This document shows positions 35,331 to 44,538 of a DNA stretch of 64,000 bases, one piece after another. Below the pieces are notes generated by a model that saw only the letters and a program-made list of their open reading frames with translations, was not told the origin of the DNA and did no database searches. Numbering within the stretch: position 1 is the first letter of the stretch; each line of letters starts with the position of its first letter. The stretch covers positions 124,001 through 188,000 of the forward strand of contig NZ_VDEZ01000001.1 in assembly GCF_017922435.1 (NCBI RefSeq), written 5' to 3'. Made by a program: the position numbers and the translations under genes. The DNA comes from Thalassospira sp. ER-Se-21-Dark (GTDB taxonomy: Bacteria; Pseudomonadota; Alphaproteobacteria; Rhodospirillales; Thalassospiraceae).

Positions 35331-36197
35331 TCAGTGATCGCGCATCACCCGAAAACCAATCAGGATGTGCTTGAGATATTCCGGGCGGGCGTGACGGGCT
35401 GCCGGGCGACAAACCCCGCACCCGCGATCATCCCATGATCCGCCCTTAACTGTCCGATAGCCCGGTTGGGAAGATGAAGACGTCCATTCAAACACCTGCC
35501 CGACACCGTCAAGCACACCATATGGCCCGGCTTCGAACTGGCCGACAGGCATGGTATCAAACGGTCCGCTATCGGCACTGTTCAGGCGGCTTGCATCGAA
35601 AATATTTCCCCAAGGGTAAAACGTACCATCCGGGCCGCGCGTCGCCTTTTCCCAATAAAGCTCGTCGGGCAAGTGCCAGCTTTCACCCGTCTTTTCGCTC
35701 AGCCAGCGGGTATAGGCGTTGGCATCCTGCCACGACACCAGAACGACCGGATGATTGCCACGCCCGCGCGGGGGACGACCATCATTCCAAAGGAACGGCA
35801 CGATGGTGTCATAGTTATAAATCAGCCCCTGACGTTCCCAGTCTTCCTGACTGATCGTTGGTGCGGGATGGCCGGTTTCTTCGACAAAAACCGCATACTG
35901 GTCATTGGTTACCGGCGTTTTGCCGATATCATAACCCAAAAGATGGACGCGCCATTTATCGGCTTCGAGATCATACCAACGGTTACGGCGGCTGATATCG
36001 TGGCCATAGACCTGCTCGTCAATCTGATAGGCATATTGCCGTTCGATTGAATCAGATCCCTGCCAGAACCAGCCAGACGGAATGTCGATCGTCTCGGGGA
36101 TTCCATTACCTGCCGCCTCTGCGTTTCCCGCAAGGCCAACAACGCACGCAACAGCGCAGAACTTCCAGATTTCTGCGATACGATCCCCGACTATCAT
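35331..36197 (-). CDS. Exported SUMF1 / formylglycine-generating-enzyme-like domain protein
   Basis: 288 residues with an N-terminal signal-like segment (FCAVACVVGLAGNAEAAG). The SUMF1 fold is clear: PVTNDQYAVFVEETGHPAP, NHPVVLVSWQDANAYTRWLS, LPDELYWEKATRGPDGTFYP-WGN, VFEWTSSS, and GGSWDDRGCGVCRPAARHAR with final GFRVMRDH. The two catalytic cysteines of true sulfatase-activating enzymes (CxxxxC after GGS) are not aligned here; only a CGVC pair is present. It is therefore likely a non-sulfatase member of the fold. No sulfatase gene is nearby. Confidence 0.8.
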   Translation of the reverse strand: MIVGDRIAEIWKFCAVACVVGLAGNAEAAGNGIPETIDIPSGWFWQGSDSIERQYAYQIDEQVYGHDISRRNRWYDLEADKWRVHLLGYDIGKTPVTNDQYAVFVEETGHPAPTISQEDWERQGLIYNYDTIVPFLWNDGRPPRGRGNHPVVLVSWQDANAYTRWLSEKTGESWHLPDELYWEKATRGPDGTFYPWGNIFDASRLNSADSGPFDTMPVGQFEAGPYGVLDGVGQVFEWTSSSSQPGYRTVKGGSWDDRGCGVCRPAARHARPEYLKHILIGFRVMRDH

Positions 36198-36523
36198 ACA
36201 AACTTCCGTCCTGATGGGCGGTGCGGCTCACGCTTTATTCAAACGAAACCCCAACTTATGCCCCCTTTATAACTGACCCCAAGATGCTGAACTTTTGCCG
36301 CACTTTCAATCGGTTTGACAGTTTTCAACCGGTATTTGTGACATGCATTTTATCTAATGGGCTTCTAATCAGTTGTAGGCAAACACCTTTTTGAACACGA
36401 CGGTCTCACACAACAGTGAAACCATGTGACGCCGCTTCGGTGAAGAATTGGATCATAGTGCGCTTACCGATGGGCGACGGAACGCCCCGGATTGAACTTA
36501 CCGGATCTTCAGAGAGGCACGAC
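36198..36523. other. Divergent promoter region, no gene seen
   Basis: 326 bases between the exported SUMF1 gene and the NPCAA-repeat gene. I found no supported ORF or strong hairpin. AGAGAGG before 36524 is the ribosome-binding site of the repeat protein. Confidence 0.5.
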
Positions 36524-36847
36524 ATGACCAAGAAATCCATGACTTTCGCACAAAAGGCACTCATCCCGGCGATGGCAATAGGCACCAGCCTTGCCATGGC
36601 AACACCGATGGCGATGGCGGCCCCGCTTCCGGCACCGACCGCCGAAGTGGCAAGTTGCGCACCCTGCAGCCCATGTGCAGCCAATCCTTGCGCCGCAAAC
36701 CCGTGTGCTGCGAACCCGTGTGCCGCCAAAAAAGTGGTTAACCCGTGCAGCCCGTGTGCGGCAAACCCGTGCGCAGCTAATCCATGTGCTGCGAAAAACC
36801 CGTGCGCGGCCAATCCGTGCGCAGCTAACCCTTGCGCCGCAAAGTAA
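36524..36847 (+). CDS. Exported Cys-rich NPCAA-repeat protein
   Basis: 107 residues. A signal peptide (KALIPAMAIGTSLAMATPMA with MAAP) is followed by about 65 residues made almost entirely of a pentapeptide repeat NPCAA: 13 cysteines, ten of them in CAA[N/K] units, interrupted by CSPC pairs and one KKVV insert. Regular Cys every fifth residue suggests metal binding (metallothionein-like) or disulfide cross-linking outside the cytoplasm; this is inference. The ATG at 36524 has AGAGAGG at good spacing; a longer frame from 36416 lacks a site. A perfect terminator follows. Confidence 0.8.
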   Translation: MTKKSMTFAQKALIPAMAIGTSLAMATPMAMAAPLPAPTAEVASCAPCSPCAANPCAANPCAANPCAAKKVVNPCSPCAANPCAANPCAAKNPCAANPCAANPCAAK

Positions 36848-36869
36848 ATACCTGATCCGTCCCAACAGC

Positions 36870-36904
36870 AACGGGGGCGATGCATCTGCATCGCCCCCGT
36901 TTTC
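36870..36904. terminator. Strong terminator shared by the repeat protein and uspA
   Basis: ACGGGGGCGATGCA pairs perfectly with TGCATCGCCCCCGT across a 2-nt TC centre and is followed by TTT. It lies between convergent genes. Confidence 0.88.
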
Positions 36905-36930
36905 TATTCAAGCAGAAAGGCCGTCAAACC

Positions 36931-37359
36931 CTACTCGCGAACGACCATCACCGAGCAATCGGCATGGCGCACAACGCGCGCAGCATTCGGCCCCAGAAGA
37001 TAATCCTTCAGTTCCGGGCGGTGGGAGCCGATCACGATCAGGTCGCAATTGGTTTTCTTCGCGATCTGAAGGATGACCTCGTAAACCGTTCCCTGGCCCA
37101 CGATGTGCTGCACCTTGATGTCTGACGGAATATGTTCAGCCACAAATTGGTGGAGACGTTCGTTATAGGCTTCAAGAACCTTGGTTTCGTAGCCCTTCGG
37201 GAAGAATTGACCAACCATCGACATTCCAACCGTGGGCACCACGGTCAGAACATGCAGGCGCGCACCAAAGCTTTGCGCCTGCTTGATCGCAACCGGTACG
37301 GCCTTCTTCCAGGAAGACTCATGATCAAGATCTACTGTGACCAGAATATCCTTGTACAT
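36931..37359 (-). CDS. UspA-family universal stress protein, TRAP-associated
   Basis: 142 residues. DILVTVDLDHESSWKKAV starts the fold, and VIGSHRPELKDYLLGPNAAR with VVRHADCSVMVV is the ATP-binding glycine-loop region (GxxGPNA-like). The ATG at 37359 has GGGAG upstream. It starts 14 nt after the fused TRAP permease, so it is the last gene of that operon. TeaD of Halomonas, a UspA protein encoded with the TeaABC TRAP system, limits its transporter; a similar role here is inferred. Confidence 0.92.
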   Translation of the reverse strand: MYKDILVTVDLDHESSWKKAVPVAIKQAQSFGARLHVLTVVPTVGMSMVGQFFPKGYETKVLEAYNERLHQFVAEHIPSDIKVQHIVGQGTVYEVILQIAKKTNCDLIVIGSHRPELKDYLLGPNAARVVRHADCSVMVVRE

Positions 37360-37373
37360 GTTCAATCTCCCAG

Positions 37374-39977
37374 TCAGGCCGTACCAAGCGCGTCTTCACT
37401 GCGCTTGCGTCGGCGTTGAAGAACAATGATCCCACCCAGCAACAGGAAGGCCGGGATAAAGAAGACTTCCTTGGCCGGACGATCAGCCTCGACCTTTACC
37501 GCGGTGATTTCAAAGTCGAAATCAAGCCCGGCTTTCTCGGCCGGACCGGCAAAGACCAGATCGTCGATATAGATACGACCATCTTCATTCCGGATACCGA
37601 TACCGGCGTGATAAAGGCGATCCTCACCCGCACCTGCCGGACCAAGCGGCAGCATCACGGATTTGGAAACCTCATCCCCTTCGATGCTGATGCCTTCGAC
37701 ATCCAGAAGGATGTTGGATTCAGGCGGCATGTTGGCGGCATCTTCGACAATGGTTGTCGCCGGAAGGTTTTCGTAAGGCGGCGCAATCATGTCGAGCCAA
37801 AAACCCGGACGGAACAAGGTGAACGCGATCAACAGCAGTGCCGCACTTTCCCACAGCTTGGACCGGGCAAAGAAATACCCCTGCGTCGCTGCGGCAAAGA
37901 CCAGCATGGCGATTGTCGAAACAATGATCACCATCACCACATCCAGCGGATGATCCAGACCGATCATCAGAAGTTGCGTGTTGAACAGGAACAGGAACGG
38001 CAGGACGGCTGTGCGCATTGAATAGAAGAATGCCACCACCCCGGTCTTCATCGGATCAGCCCCCGATACGGCGGCAGCAGCAAAGGATGCCAAACCGACC
38101 GGCGGGGTCACATCGGCCATGATGCCGAAATAGAAGACAAACAGGTGAACCGCGATTAACGGCACGATCAGTCCGTTTGCCGCGCCAAGTTCGACAATCA
38201 CCGGTGCCATCAGGCTGGAAACCACGATGTAGTTTGCCGTGGTCGGAAGCCCCATGCCAAGGATCAGGCTGATCACGGCGGTAAAGATCAGGATCAGCAT
38301 CAAATTGCCGCCCGAAATCAGTTCGACGAATTCAACCATCACCTGACCGATACCGGTCAGTGACACCGTGCCAACGATGATACCGGCGGCGGCCGTTGCC
38401 ACACCAATGCCGATCATGTTGCGGGCACCGGTGGCAAAACCGTCAATCACGTCGATCAAGCCAAGCTTAAGGTCGTTGGAAACATTGCGGCTTTTGCGGA
38501 AGATGCCCTTGGCAGCATGCTGGGTCAGCATGATGAAGATCATCAGAACCGTCGCCCAGAAGGCCGACAGCCCCGGTGATTTCAATTCAATCATCAGGAA
38601 CCAGACCAGAACCACAACCGGCAGCAGATAATGCAAACCAGCCTTGGCGGTTTCACCCAAAGCCGGCAATTCGACCACCGGCTGGTTGGGATCATCCATT
38701 TCAAGATCGGGATATCTTGCCGCGTAATAAAGCCCTGCCAGATAAATCGCAGCACACTCGAGTGCGACAATCCAACCAACGGCATCACCAAATAGCTGCT
38801 TCTGGAAGACAATGGCGTAGTAAACCAGCCCCGAAAGCACGACGAGTGACAGCACGAACAGAAGCGATCTGATCAGCGTTTGACCAAGGGTCGAGGTCAC
38901 CCGTTTCGGCAGGCCCTTCATGTTCGCCTTAAGTGCCTCAAGGTGAACAATGTAAATCAGTGCGATATAGGAAATCGTTGCGGGCAGGAAGGCATGCTTG
39001 ATGACTTCCGGGTACGGAATGCCGACATATTCCACCATCAGGAAGGCCGCAGCCCCCATCACAGGCGGCATGATCTGACCATTGACCGAGGATGCGACTT
39101 CCACCGCACCGGCCTTCTCACCCGAGAAACCAACGCGCTTCATTAGCGGAATGGTAAAGGTACCGGTCGTCACAACGTTGGCAATCGAGGACCCTGAAAT
39201 AAGGCCGGTCATCGCCGATGACAAAACAGCGGCCTTTGCCGGGCCACCACGCATGTGACCAAGGGCGGCAAATGCAACCTTGATGAAATAGTTGCCGGCA
39301 CCCGCCTTATCGAGAAGCGATCCAAACAGCACAAACAGGAACACAAAGCTGGTTGATACGCCAAGCGCGATACCAAACACGCCCTCGGTGGTGATCCACT
39401 GATGCGACATCGCCTTGGAGAAGCTCGCCCCGCTCCATTGCAGAACATCTGGCACCCACGGTGCATTGCCAAAGAAGACATACGCCAGGAACACCATCGC
39501 AACGATCATCAAGGGCGGGCCAAGTGCGCGACGGGTTGCTTCAAGCAACATGACAAGGCCAACACCAGCTGCAACAAGATCCGCCGTAATCGGCAGCCCC
39601 GGACGATCCGAAAGTTCGCGATAGAATATGTAAATGTAAGCCGCACAAAACGCACCAACCGCAGCCAGAACCCAATCGACGATCGGAATGTAGCTACGTG
39701 GGGAATTCTTGAAGGCCGGATAGGCCATAAAGGCCAGGAAAATAGCAAATGCGAGATGGATCGACCGCGCCTCGGTCGAGTTCAAAACGCCGAAATTAAA
39801 GATAAATGGCAATGGCGAGGCCAGCCAAAGCTGGAACAGTGACCATGCAACGGCAAGCCACAACAATATCTTCGCCGTCAAACCACTTGGCTGACGGGCC
39901 CCTGTATCATTTTCCGCAATCAGGTCCTGCAGCCCCTGATCGACGGACACATTTTTCGTATTCTTGTCGTCAGTCAT
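37374..39977 (-). CDS. Fused TRAP permease (DctQM type, TAXI system)
   Basis: 867 residues and many membrane helices. The N-terminal part (AFCAAYIYIFYRELSDRPGL) corresponds to the small subunit and the rest to the large subunit, with GGPAKAAVLSSAMTGLISGS, AAAFLMVEYVGIPYPEVI and PTTANYIVVSSLMAPVIVEL. C-terminal helices and a 100-residue soluble stretch follow. The ATG at 39977 (MTDDKNTKN) has CGGGAG upstream and is preferred to 40046. Such fusions accompany TAXI binding proteins, as here. Confidence 0.93.
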   Translation of the reverse strand: MTDDKNTKNVSVDQGLQDLIAENDTGARQPSGLTAKILLWLAVAWSLFQLWLASPLPFIFNFGVLNSTEARSIHLAFAIFLAFMAYPAFKNSPRSYIPIVDWVLAAVGAFCAAYIYIFYRELSDRPGLPITADLVAAGVGLVMLLEATRRALGPPLMIVAMVFLAYVFFGNAPWVPDVLQWSGASFSKAMSHQWITTEGVFGIALGVSTSFVFLFVLFGSLLDKAGAGNYFIKVAFAALGHMRGGPAKAAVLSSAMTGLISGSSIANVVTTGTFTIPLMKRVGFSGEKAGAVEVASSVNGQIMPPVMGAAAFLMVEYVGIPYPEVIKHAFLPATISYIALIYIVHLEALKANMKGLPKRVTSTLGQTLIRSLLFVLSLVVLSGLVYYAIVFQKQLFGDAVGWIVALECAAIYLAGLYYAARYPDLEMDDPNQPVVELPALGETAKAGLHYLLPVVVLVWFLMIELKSPGLSAFWATVLMIFIMLTQHAAKGIFRKSRNVSNDLKLGLIDVIDGFATGARNMIGIGVATAAAGIIVGTVSLTGIGQVMVEFVELISGGNLMLILIFTAVISLILGMGLPTTANYIVVSSLMAPVIVELGAANGLIVPLIAVHLFVFYFGIMADVTPPVGLASFAAAAVSGADPMKTGVVAFFYSMRTAVLPFLFLFNTQLLMIGLDHPLDVVMVIIVSTIAMLVFAAATQGYFFARSKLWESAALLLIAFTLFRPGFWLDMIAPPYENLPATTIVEDAANMPPESNILLDVEGISIEGDEVSKSVMLPLGPAGAGEDRLYHAGIGIRNEDGRIYIDDLVFAGPAEKAGLDFDFEITAVKVEADRPAKEVFFIPAFLLLGGIIVLQRRRKRSEDALGTA

Positions 39978-40131
39978 CACAAACTCCCGGTCACTACGAA
40001 AGCCATTTGAACTGGGGGTCCAGAAACAAAAAGCCTCCGTCGACACACACCCGGTCCCCCACGGAGTACTCCAACACCTAAATGACGGTGTTCATTTTAT
40101 TCAATTTTTGTGAGCAAACCCGTCGGGCGCA

Positions 40132-40164
40132 AAAGAAAAACGGAGGGCGAAAAACGCCCTCCGT
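40132..40164 (-). terminator. Attenuating terminator between TAXI binding protein and permease
   Basis: ACGGAGGGCG and CGCCCTCCGT form a perfect 10-bp stem with a 5-nt loop. Read leftward it is followed by TTTTTCTTTT. It lies 12 nt past the binding-protein stop and would reduce read-through into the permease gene. Confidence 0.8.
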
Positions 40165-40175
40165 CCCAAGCCCGA

Positions 40176-41153
40176 TTACATCAGGCCAGCTTCTTTGTAG
40201 TACTGAGCTGCGCCGTCATGCAGCGGAGCCGACAGGCCGTCCTTGATCATTTCTTCTTTTTTCAGGACTTCAAATGCCGGATGCAGCTTTTTGAAGTCGT
40301 CGAAGTTTTCAAAGACTGCTTTGACAACGTTGTAGACGATGTCGGCATCGGTGTTGGTCGAGGACACAAAGGTCGCACCGACACCAAAGGTCACAACATC
40401 ATCCGGGTTACCACGATACATGCCGCCCGGGATGGTGGCTGCACGGTAGTACGGGTTGTCAGCGATCAGCTTTTCAATTTCCGGGCCAGCAACTTCAACC
40501 AGAACCGAATCACAGGCAGTGGTTGCTTCCTGGATCGAACCGGACGGGTGACCAACGGTGTAGATCATAGCGTCGATCTTGTTGTCGCAAAGCGCCTGGG
40601 ACTGCTCAGCCGGCTTCAGTTCGGATGCCAGCGAGAAGTCATCAAGGGTCCAGCCTTTGGCAGCAAGAACGATGTCCATGGTGCCGCGCTGACCGGAACC
40701 CGGGTTACCGATGTTCACGCGCTTGCCTTTGAGGTCGTCAAAGGTCTTGATGCCGGCATCTGCACGGGCAACAACGGTGAACGGCTCCGGATGGACGGAG
40801 AATACAGCGCGCAGGTCTTCGAACGGACCCTGGTCTTCGAATTTCGAAGTCCCGTTATAGGCATGGTACTGCCAGTCAGACTGGGCAACACCCATGTCCA
40901 GCTCGCCGGTACGAATGGTGTTGATGTTGTAAACCGAACCACCCGTGGATTCGACCGAGCAACGAATGCCGTGCTCTTTGCGATCCTTGTTGACCAGACG
41001 GCAGATCGCGCCACCGGTCGGATAGTACACACCAGTCACACCACCGGTACCGATGGTGATGAAACGGTTTTCCTGTGCCGAGGCCTGACCGGCAAACAGC
41101 GAGGCGCCAGCAATCGCAGCGACTGCACCCGCTACAGCGATAAGTTTTTTCAT
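40176..41153 (-). CDS. TAXI-family TRAP solute-binding protein
   Basis: 325 residues. The signal peptide ([20 protein letters not shown] then QASAQE) precedes a mature start [20 protein letters not shown], the TAXI signature. [20 protein letters not shown] and [16 protein letters not shown] are conserved. TAXI systems take up glutamate or other carboxylates; the ligand here is unknown. GGGAGCG precedes the ATG. It is the first gene of TAXI binding protein, fused permease, uspA. Confidence 0.93.
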   Translation of the reverse strand: MKKLIAVAGAVAAIAGASLFAGQASAQENRFITIGTGGVTGVYYPTGGAICRLVNKDRKEHGIRCSVESTGGSVYNINTIRTGELDMGVAQSDWQYHAYNGTSKFEDQGPFEDLRAVFSVHPEPFTVVARADAGIKTFDDLKGKRVNIGNPGSGQRGTMDIVLAAKGWTLDDFSLASELKPAEQSQALCDNKIDAMIYTVGHPSGSIQEATTACDSVLVEVAGPEIEKLIADNPYYRAATIPGGMYRGNPDDVVTFGVGATFVSSTNTDADIVYNVVKAVFENFDDFKKLHPAFEVLKKEEMIKDGLSAPLHDGAAQYYKEAGLM

Positions 41154-41196
41154 TAGGATTCGCTCCCTTTTTACACCCTGTTATCAGGCATTCAAA

Positions 41197-41212
41197 TGTT
41201 CGACATCGAACA
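41197..41212. promoter_or_regulatory. Inverted repeat upstream of the TAXI binding-protein gene
   Basis: TGTTCG-ACAT-CGAACA, a 6-bp dyad about 45 nt upstream of the ATG. Candidate operator. Confidence 0.4.
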
Positions 41213-41225
41213 ACTGAATCAAACG

Positions 41226-41251
41226 GAAACATCAGAGAAATCAGATGTTTC
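41226..41251. promoter_or_regulatory. GAAACATC/GATGTTTC inverted repeat upstream of the TAXI operon
   Basis: The perfect 8-bp arms (41226-41233 and 41244-41251) share the GAAACA and TGTTTC half-sites with the dyad in front of the rpiR-like gene. Candidate site for the same regulator. Confidence 0.45.
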
Positions 41252-41359
41252 GACGATGGGGATTATAGTGTCCGACTTGGCGGAATAAAACCCTATAACC
41301 CCGAAACCTCCTGACGAAATTCAGTATTTGTGCGTATTGTCCGGTTGTTTTTGCACCTC

Positions 41360-42190
41360 CTACCACATGGGTTGCATAATCTGGCGGGCCTGTTCACCTG
41401 TCGCGATCTTCCGCCCCATCAGGATCGAACCATCATGTGCCTGGGCAATAAGATCAGCATTGTTCGAAGCAGGCGATCCGTCAACCCTAAGGTGATTATT
41501 TTCAAATCCGATACGCGCATGACCACCCAGTCCAGCACCCGTCAGAATGCAGGCATTTTCATATGCCCCGAAAGCACACAACATCCATTCCGAGACATAC
41601 GGGCTGGATCCTATAAATGGCAAAAGATCAGAAGGCTGAGACACCTGACCAGCGGTGTAACGGCCTAGCACGAACAGAACCGGGAACTTGTCACCAGGCA
41701 GAACACCAATTTCAACGAGCTGATTGAACCGCGCGACATCATCAGGCGCATAAAGGATCAGCTGCGGCGAGATCTTTGCCTCGCGCATAAATTCGAAAAA
41801 CGATTTCAGCGCATTGAGGTCCGCATCGACGGGTGCAATTTCACGCACAGCGATTGATACCGCTTCTGGCAGCAGGTTTCTGATCAGTTCCATCTGCTGC
41901 TGGGCGGTATAGATGCCAACCGCCTCGGTCGTGACTTGCAACAGCATATCGTCACCAACCGATGATCTGACCTCGTTCAGCATTTCCCGATAACGACCAA
42001 CATCAAGGCTGTGCTTCTGATCCTCATCGCGAACATGCAGATGCATCATCGATGCACCGGCGGCCTTGCATTCCAAAGCCGTCCTTGCGACTTCGGCTGG
42101 CGTGATCGGAATGTTTGGCAAATCGGCCTTTGTTTTGCGCGCACCATTGGGGGCGGAGGCAATCAGAAACGGTTTGTCGCCATATCCCAT
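41360..42190 (-). CDS. Beta-keto acid cleavage enzyme (BKACE / DUF849 family)
   Basis: 276 residues. BKACE enzymes combine a beta-keto acid with acetyl-CoA to give acetoacetate and a new acyl-CoA; the founding member is the lysine-fermentation enzyme Kce. The zinc-binding MHLHVRD (His50, His52), the N-terminal PFLIASAPNGARKTKADLPN and the C-terminal HARIGFENNH are diagnostic. ATG 42190 overlaps the aminotransferase stop (TGATG), with GAGGGA 8 nt upstream; GTG 42193 is the alternative. Substrate specificity cannot be read, but coupling to a transaminase suggests a keto acid made from an amino acid. Confidence 0.9.
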   Translation of the reverse strand: MGYGDKPFLIASAPNGARKTKADLPNIPITPAEVARTALECKAAGASMMHLHVRDEDQKHSLDVGRYREMLNEVRSSVGDDMLLQVTTEAVGIYTAQQQMELIRNLLPEAVSIAVREIAPVDADLNALKSFFEFMREAKISPQLILYAPDDVARFNQLVEIGVLPGDKFPVLFVLGRYTAGQVSQPSDLLPFIGSSPYVSEWMLCAFGAYENACILTGAGLGGHARIGFENNHLRVDGSPASNNADLIAQAHDGSILMGRKIATGEQARQIMQPMW

Positions 42191-43578
42191 CACGCCAATC
42201 CCTCGGCCTTAAAGACATCATCAAGCGCACCTGCAAACATATCGACGATCTTGGCGACATCGTTTTCATCAATGATGAAGGCCGGGGCAAACAACACATG
42301 GTCACCGCGAACGCCATCAATAGTACCGCCCATCGGATAGGCCATCAGTCCGCGTGCAAAGGCCGCCTTCTTGATCTTGGCATTGATTTTAAGGATAGGA
42401 TCGAACGGGTCCTTGGTTTCACGATCTGCGACAAGCTCCACCCCGCGAAACAGGCCACGTCCGCGGATATCACCAACAAACGGGTGCTGGCCCAGTTTTG
42501 CCTCAAGTGCCGCGACAAGGTTTTCCCCCTGTTTGACGACATTGGCCAAAAGGTTGCGTTCCTTGATGGCGCGTTGGGTCGCAAGTGCAGCCGCACAGGC
42601 GGTTGCATGCCCCTGATAGGTGTGACCGTGCTGGAAGAAACCCGATCCATTGGCAATGGCATCGTTGATTTTCTTTGACACAAGCACGGCACCAATCGGC
42701 TGGTAACCTGCCCCAAGCCCCTTGGCGATGGTTTGCAGATCGCCAGAAATGCCTTCCTGCTCAATCGCATGCAGGGTGCCGGTGCGGCCCATGCCGCACA
42801 TGACTTCATCAAGGATCAACAACACACCATATTGATCGCAAATTTCGCGCACGCGCTTGAAGTAACCCGGCACTGGGGCAAGCGCACCCGCCGTTGCCCC
42901 GACAACCGGCTCGGCCACGAATGCCGCAACGCTTTCCGCCCCAAGCTCAAGGATCGCGGTTTCCAGTTCGTTGGCAACGCGAAGGCCATAGGCCTCTGGC
43001 GTTTCATCGTCACGCTGGTCACGATACTGATAAACAGGTGCGATGTGACTTGCGGTGATCAGAAGCGGTTCAAACTGTTTGCGCCGCCACATATTGCCAC
43101 CAACCGACAACGCGCCAAGGGTATTGCCGTGATAGGATTGGCGACGGGCGATGACGTATTTACGGTCCGGCTGGCCGATTTCGAGAAAGTACTGGCGCGC
43201 CATTTTAAGGGCTGCTTCGGTGGCCTCTGACCCGCCGGAAACAAAATAGACTTTGTCGATGCCGTCGGGCGCCGATGCGACCAGTTCATCGGCCAGTTCT
43301 TCCATCGCATCGGATGAAAAGAACCCGGAATGGGCATAGGCAATCTGATCAATCTGCGCATGCATGGCAGCACGGACATCCGGATCGGAATGACCAAGGC
43401 ATGACACGGCTGCCCCTCCGCAGGCATCAAGATAACTCTTCCCGTTCTGGTCAAAAATATAGATCCCCTCCCCCCTGACGGCGCGCGGCGGGGTGGATGT
43501 GCTCGTGCGGTGCAGAACACGAGTTCCGGCATTCGGGGCCGGCACAGAAGATCGGGCAGAGTTTGACGCATTGGTCAT
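42190..43578 (-). CDS. Class III PLP-dependent aminotransferase
   Basis: 462 residues. GIYIFDQNGKSYLDACGGAA is the N-terminal motif, LLILDEVMCGMGRTG holds the PLP-contacting Asp, and TIAKGLGAGYQPIGAVLVS the Schiff-base lysine. Members act on omega- or beta-amino groups. The ATG at 43578 follows the rpiR-like stop by 22 nt; a longer frame to 43701 runs into that gene. Its stop overlaps the BKACE start, giving a coupled two-enzyme module. I infer that it makes the keto acid that BKACE then cleaves. Confidence 0.92.
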   Translation of the reverse strand: MTNASNSARSSVPAPNAGTRVLHRTSTSTPPRAVRGEGIYIFDQNGKSYLDACGGAAVSCLGHSDPDVRAAMHAQIDQIAYAHSGFFSSDAMEELADELVASAPDGIDKVYFVSGGSEATEAALKMARQYFLEIGQPDRKYVIARRQSYHGNTLGALSVGGNMWRRKQFEPLLITASHIAPVYQYRDQRDDETPEAYGLRVANELETAILELGAESVAAFVAEPVVGATAGALAPVPGYFKRVREICDQYGVLLILDEVMCGMGRTGTLHAIEQEGISGDLQTIAKGLGAGYQPIGAVLVSKKINDAIANGSGFFQHGHTYQGHATACAAALATQRAIKERNLLANVVKQGENLVAALEAKLGQHPFVGDIRGRGLFRGVELVADRETKDPFDPILKINAKIKKAAFARGLMAYPMGGTIDGVRGDHVLFAPAFIIDENDVAKIVDMFAGALDDVFKAEGLA

Positions 43579-43600
43579 GATCGGGCGTTCCGTAAAGTGC

Positions 43601-44491
43601 CTAGTCTTCGAGATATGTGTCAAAGACAGCGAGTTGTTCTTCTGCAGCGGCAATCCGTTGCAGGGCCTTGGGGCCGCCCCGCGCGACCAGCAGGGCAACA
43701 AGGGCCTGCATCACGGAAAGGGCGGCGGTAAAACTTTGGAAAAACGACTGCGAGGTGTCGCGCACCACAAGTTTGCAATGCGCATCCATCGCAATCGGTG
43801 AAACATCAGAGTCTGTTACTGCGATGACCGGGCAATGCTGGGACCGGGCAAACTCAACCGCACGCACCGTATCGCGGATATAGGGTTTTGCCCCGACAGC
43901 AATCATGATGTCACGTCGCCCAATGCCACGCAGTTCATCGCCAAAAGTACCGGAATGGCCATCGACCAGGACGCCATTGTCGCAAAACAGCCGATAGGCA
44001 TAGGCAAACTGGAACGCGGCCGGATATGCCGCCCCCCGCCCGACGATGAACACCTGACGGGCATTTTCAATCGCCTCGCAGGTCGCAATCATGCGTGACA
44101 CAAGATCCGGCGAGTAAGCGTCGCTGATATTGTCGATTTCGGTGCGGCAAATGCTTTCAAGAAGATGCTGGTCCCGGTCGACATCATTGTCGGTCTTTTG
44201 CGTTTCGCGCGCGCGGCGGGTGTAGCTTGCGGGCTGATCAAGCAACCGGCTTTGATAATGATCCCGGAAGTCCTGCCAGGTCTCGACGCCAATCGCAGTC
44301 ATCAGACGAGTGACCGTACTTGGCGGCACATTTGCTGCACGGGCCAGTGCCCGCATGGAACGCAAGGCGACATCATTTGGATGATCCAGGATATAACGCG
44401 CAGCCTTTTGCATTTGCGGACTAAGCTTTGCGTAGTCCGAAATCAGCTTTTCACGCAGATCAGTTTGCAAACCCATCACCCGGATATCCAT
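43601..44491 (-). CDS. MurR/RpiR-family transcriptional regulator
   Basis: 296 residues. The N-terminal helix-turn-helix (about 10-90) reads SPQMQKAARYILDHPNDVAL, then MRALARAANVPPSTVTRLM. The C-terminal SIS domain (about 130-280) has VFIVGRGAAYPAAFQFAYAY and GDELRGIGRRDIMIAV, which normally senses a phosphosugar but in some members other catabolites. It heads the operon with the aminotransferase and BKACE genes and probably controls them. Candidate operator dyads lie 50-90 nt upstream. Confidence 0.92.
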   Translation of the reverse strand: MDIRVMGLQTDLREKLISDYAKLSPQMQKAARYILDHPNDVALRSMRALARAANVPPSTVTRLMTAIGVETWQDFRDHYQSRLLDQPASYTRRARETQKTDNDVDRDQHLLESICRTEIDNISDAYSPDLVSRMIATCEAIENARQVFIVGRGAAYPAAFQFAYAYRLFCDNGVLVDGHSGTFGDELRGIGRRDIMIAVGAKPYIRDTVRAVEFARSQHCPVIAVTDSDVSPIAMDAHCKLVVRDTSQSFFQSFTAALSVMQALVALLVARGGPKALQRIAAAEEQLAVFDTYLED

Positions 44492-44538
44492 GCCCTGTCA
44501 GGAAGACCAAGATTACGCCACAGGCAGCAGCGACACAC

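Noticed and set aside
36655..36845. Short tandem repeats considered as a CRISPR array
   Set aside because: The units are 15-nt coding repeats without spacers, in frame in a secreted protein.
36406..36891. Leftward frame with AHGFAAHGL-type repeats
   Set aside because: The repeat is the reverse strand of the NPCAA-repeat gene; the forward frame has the signal peptide, ribosome-binding site and terminator.
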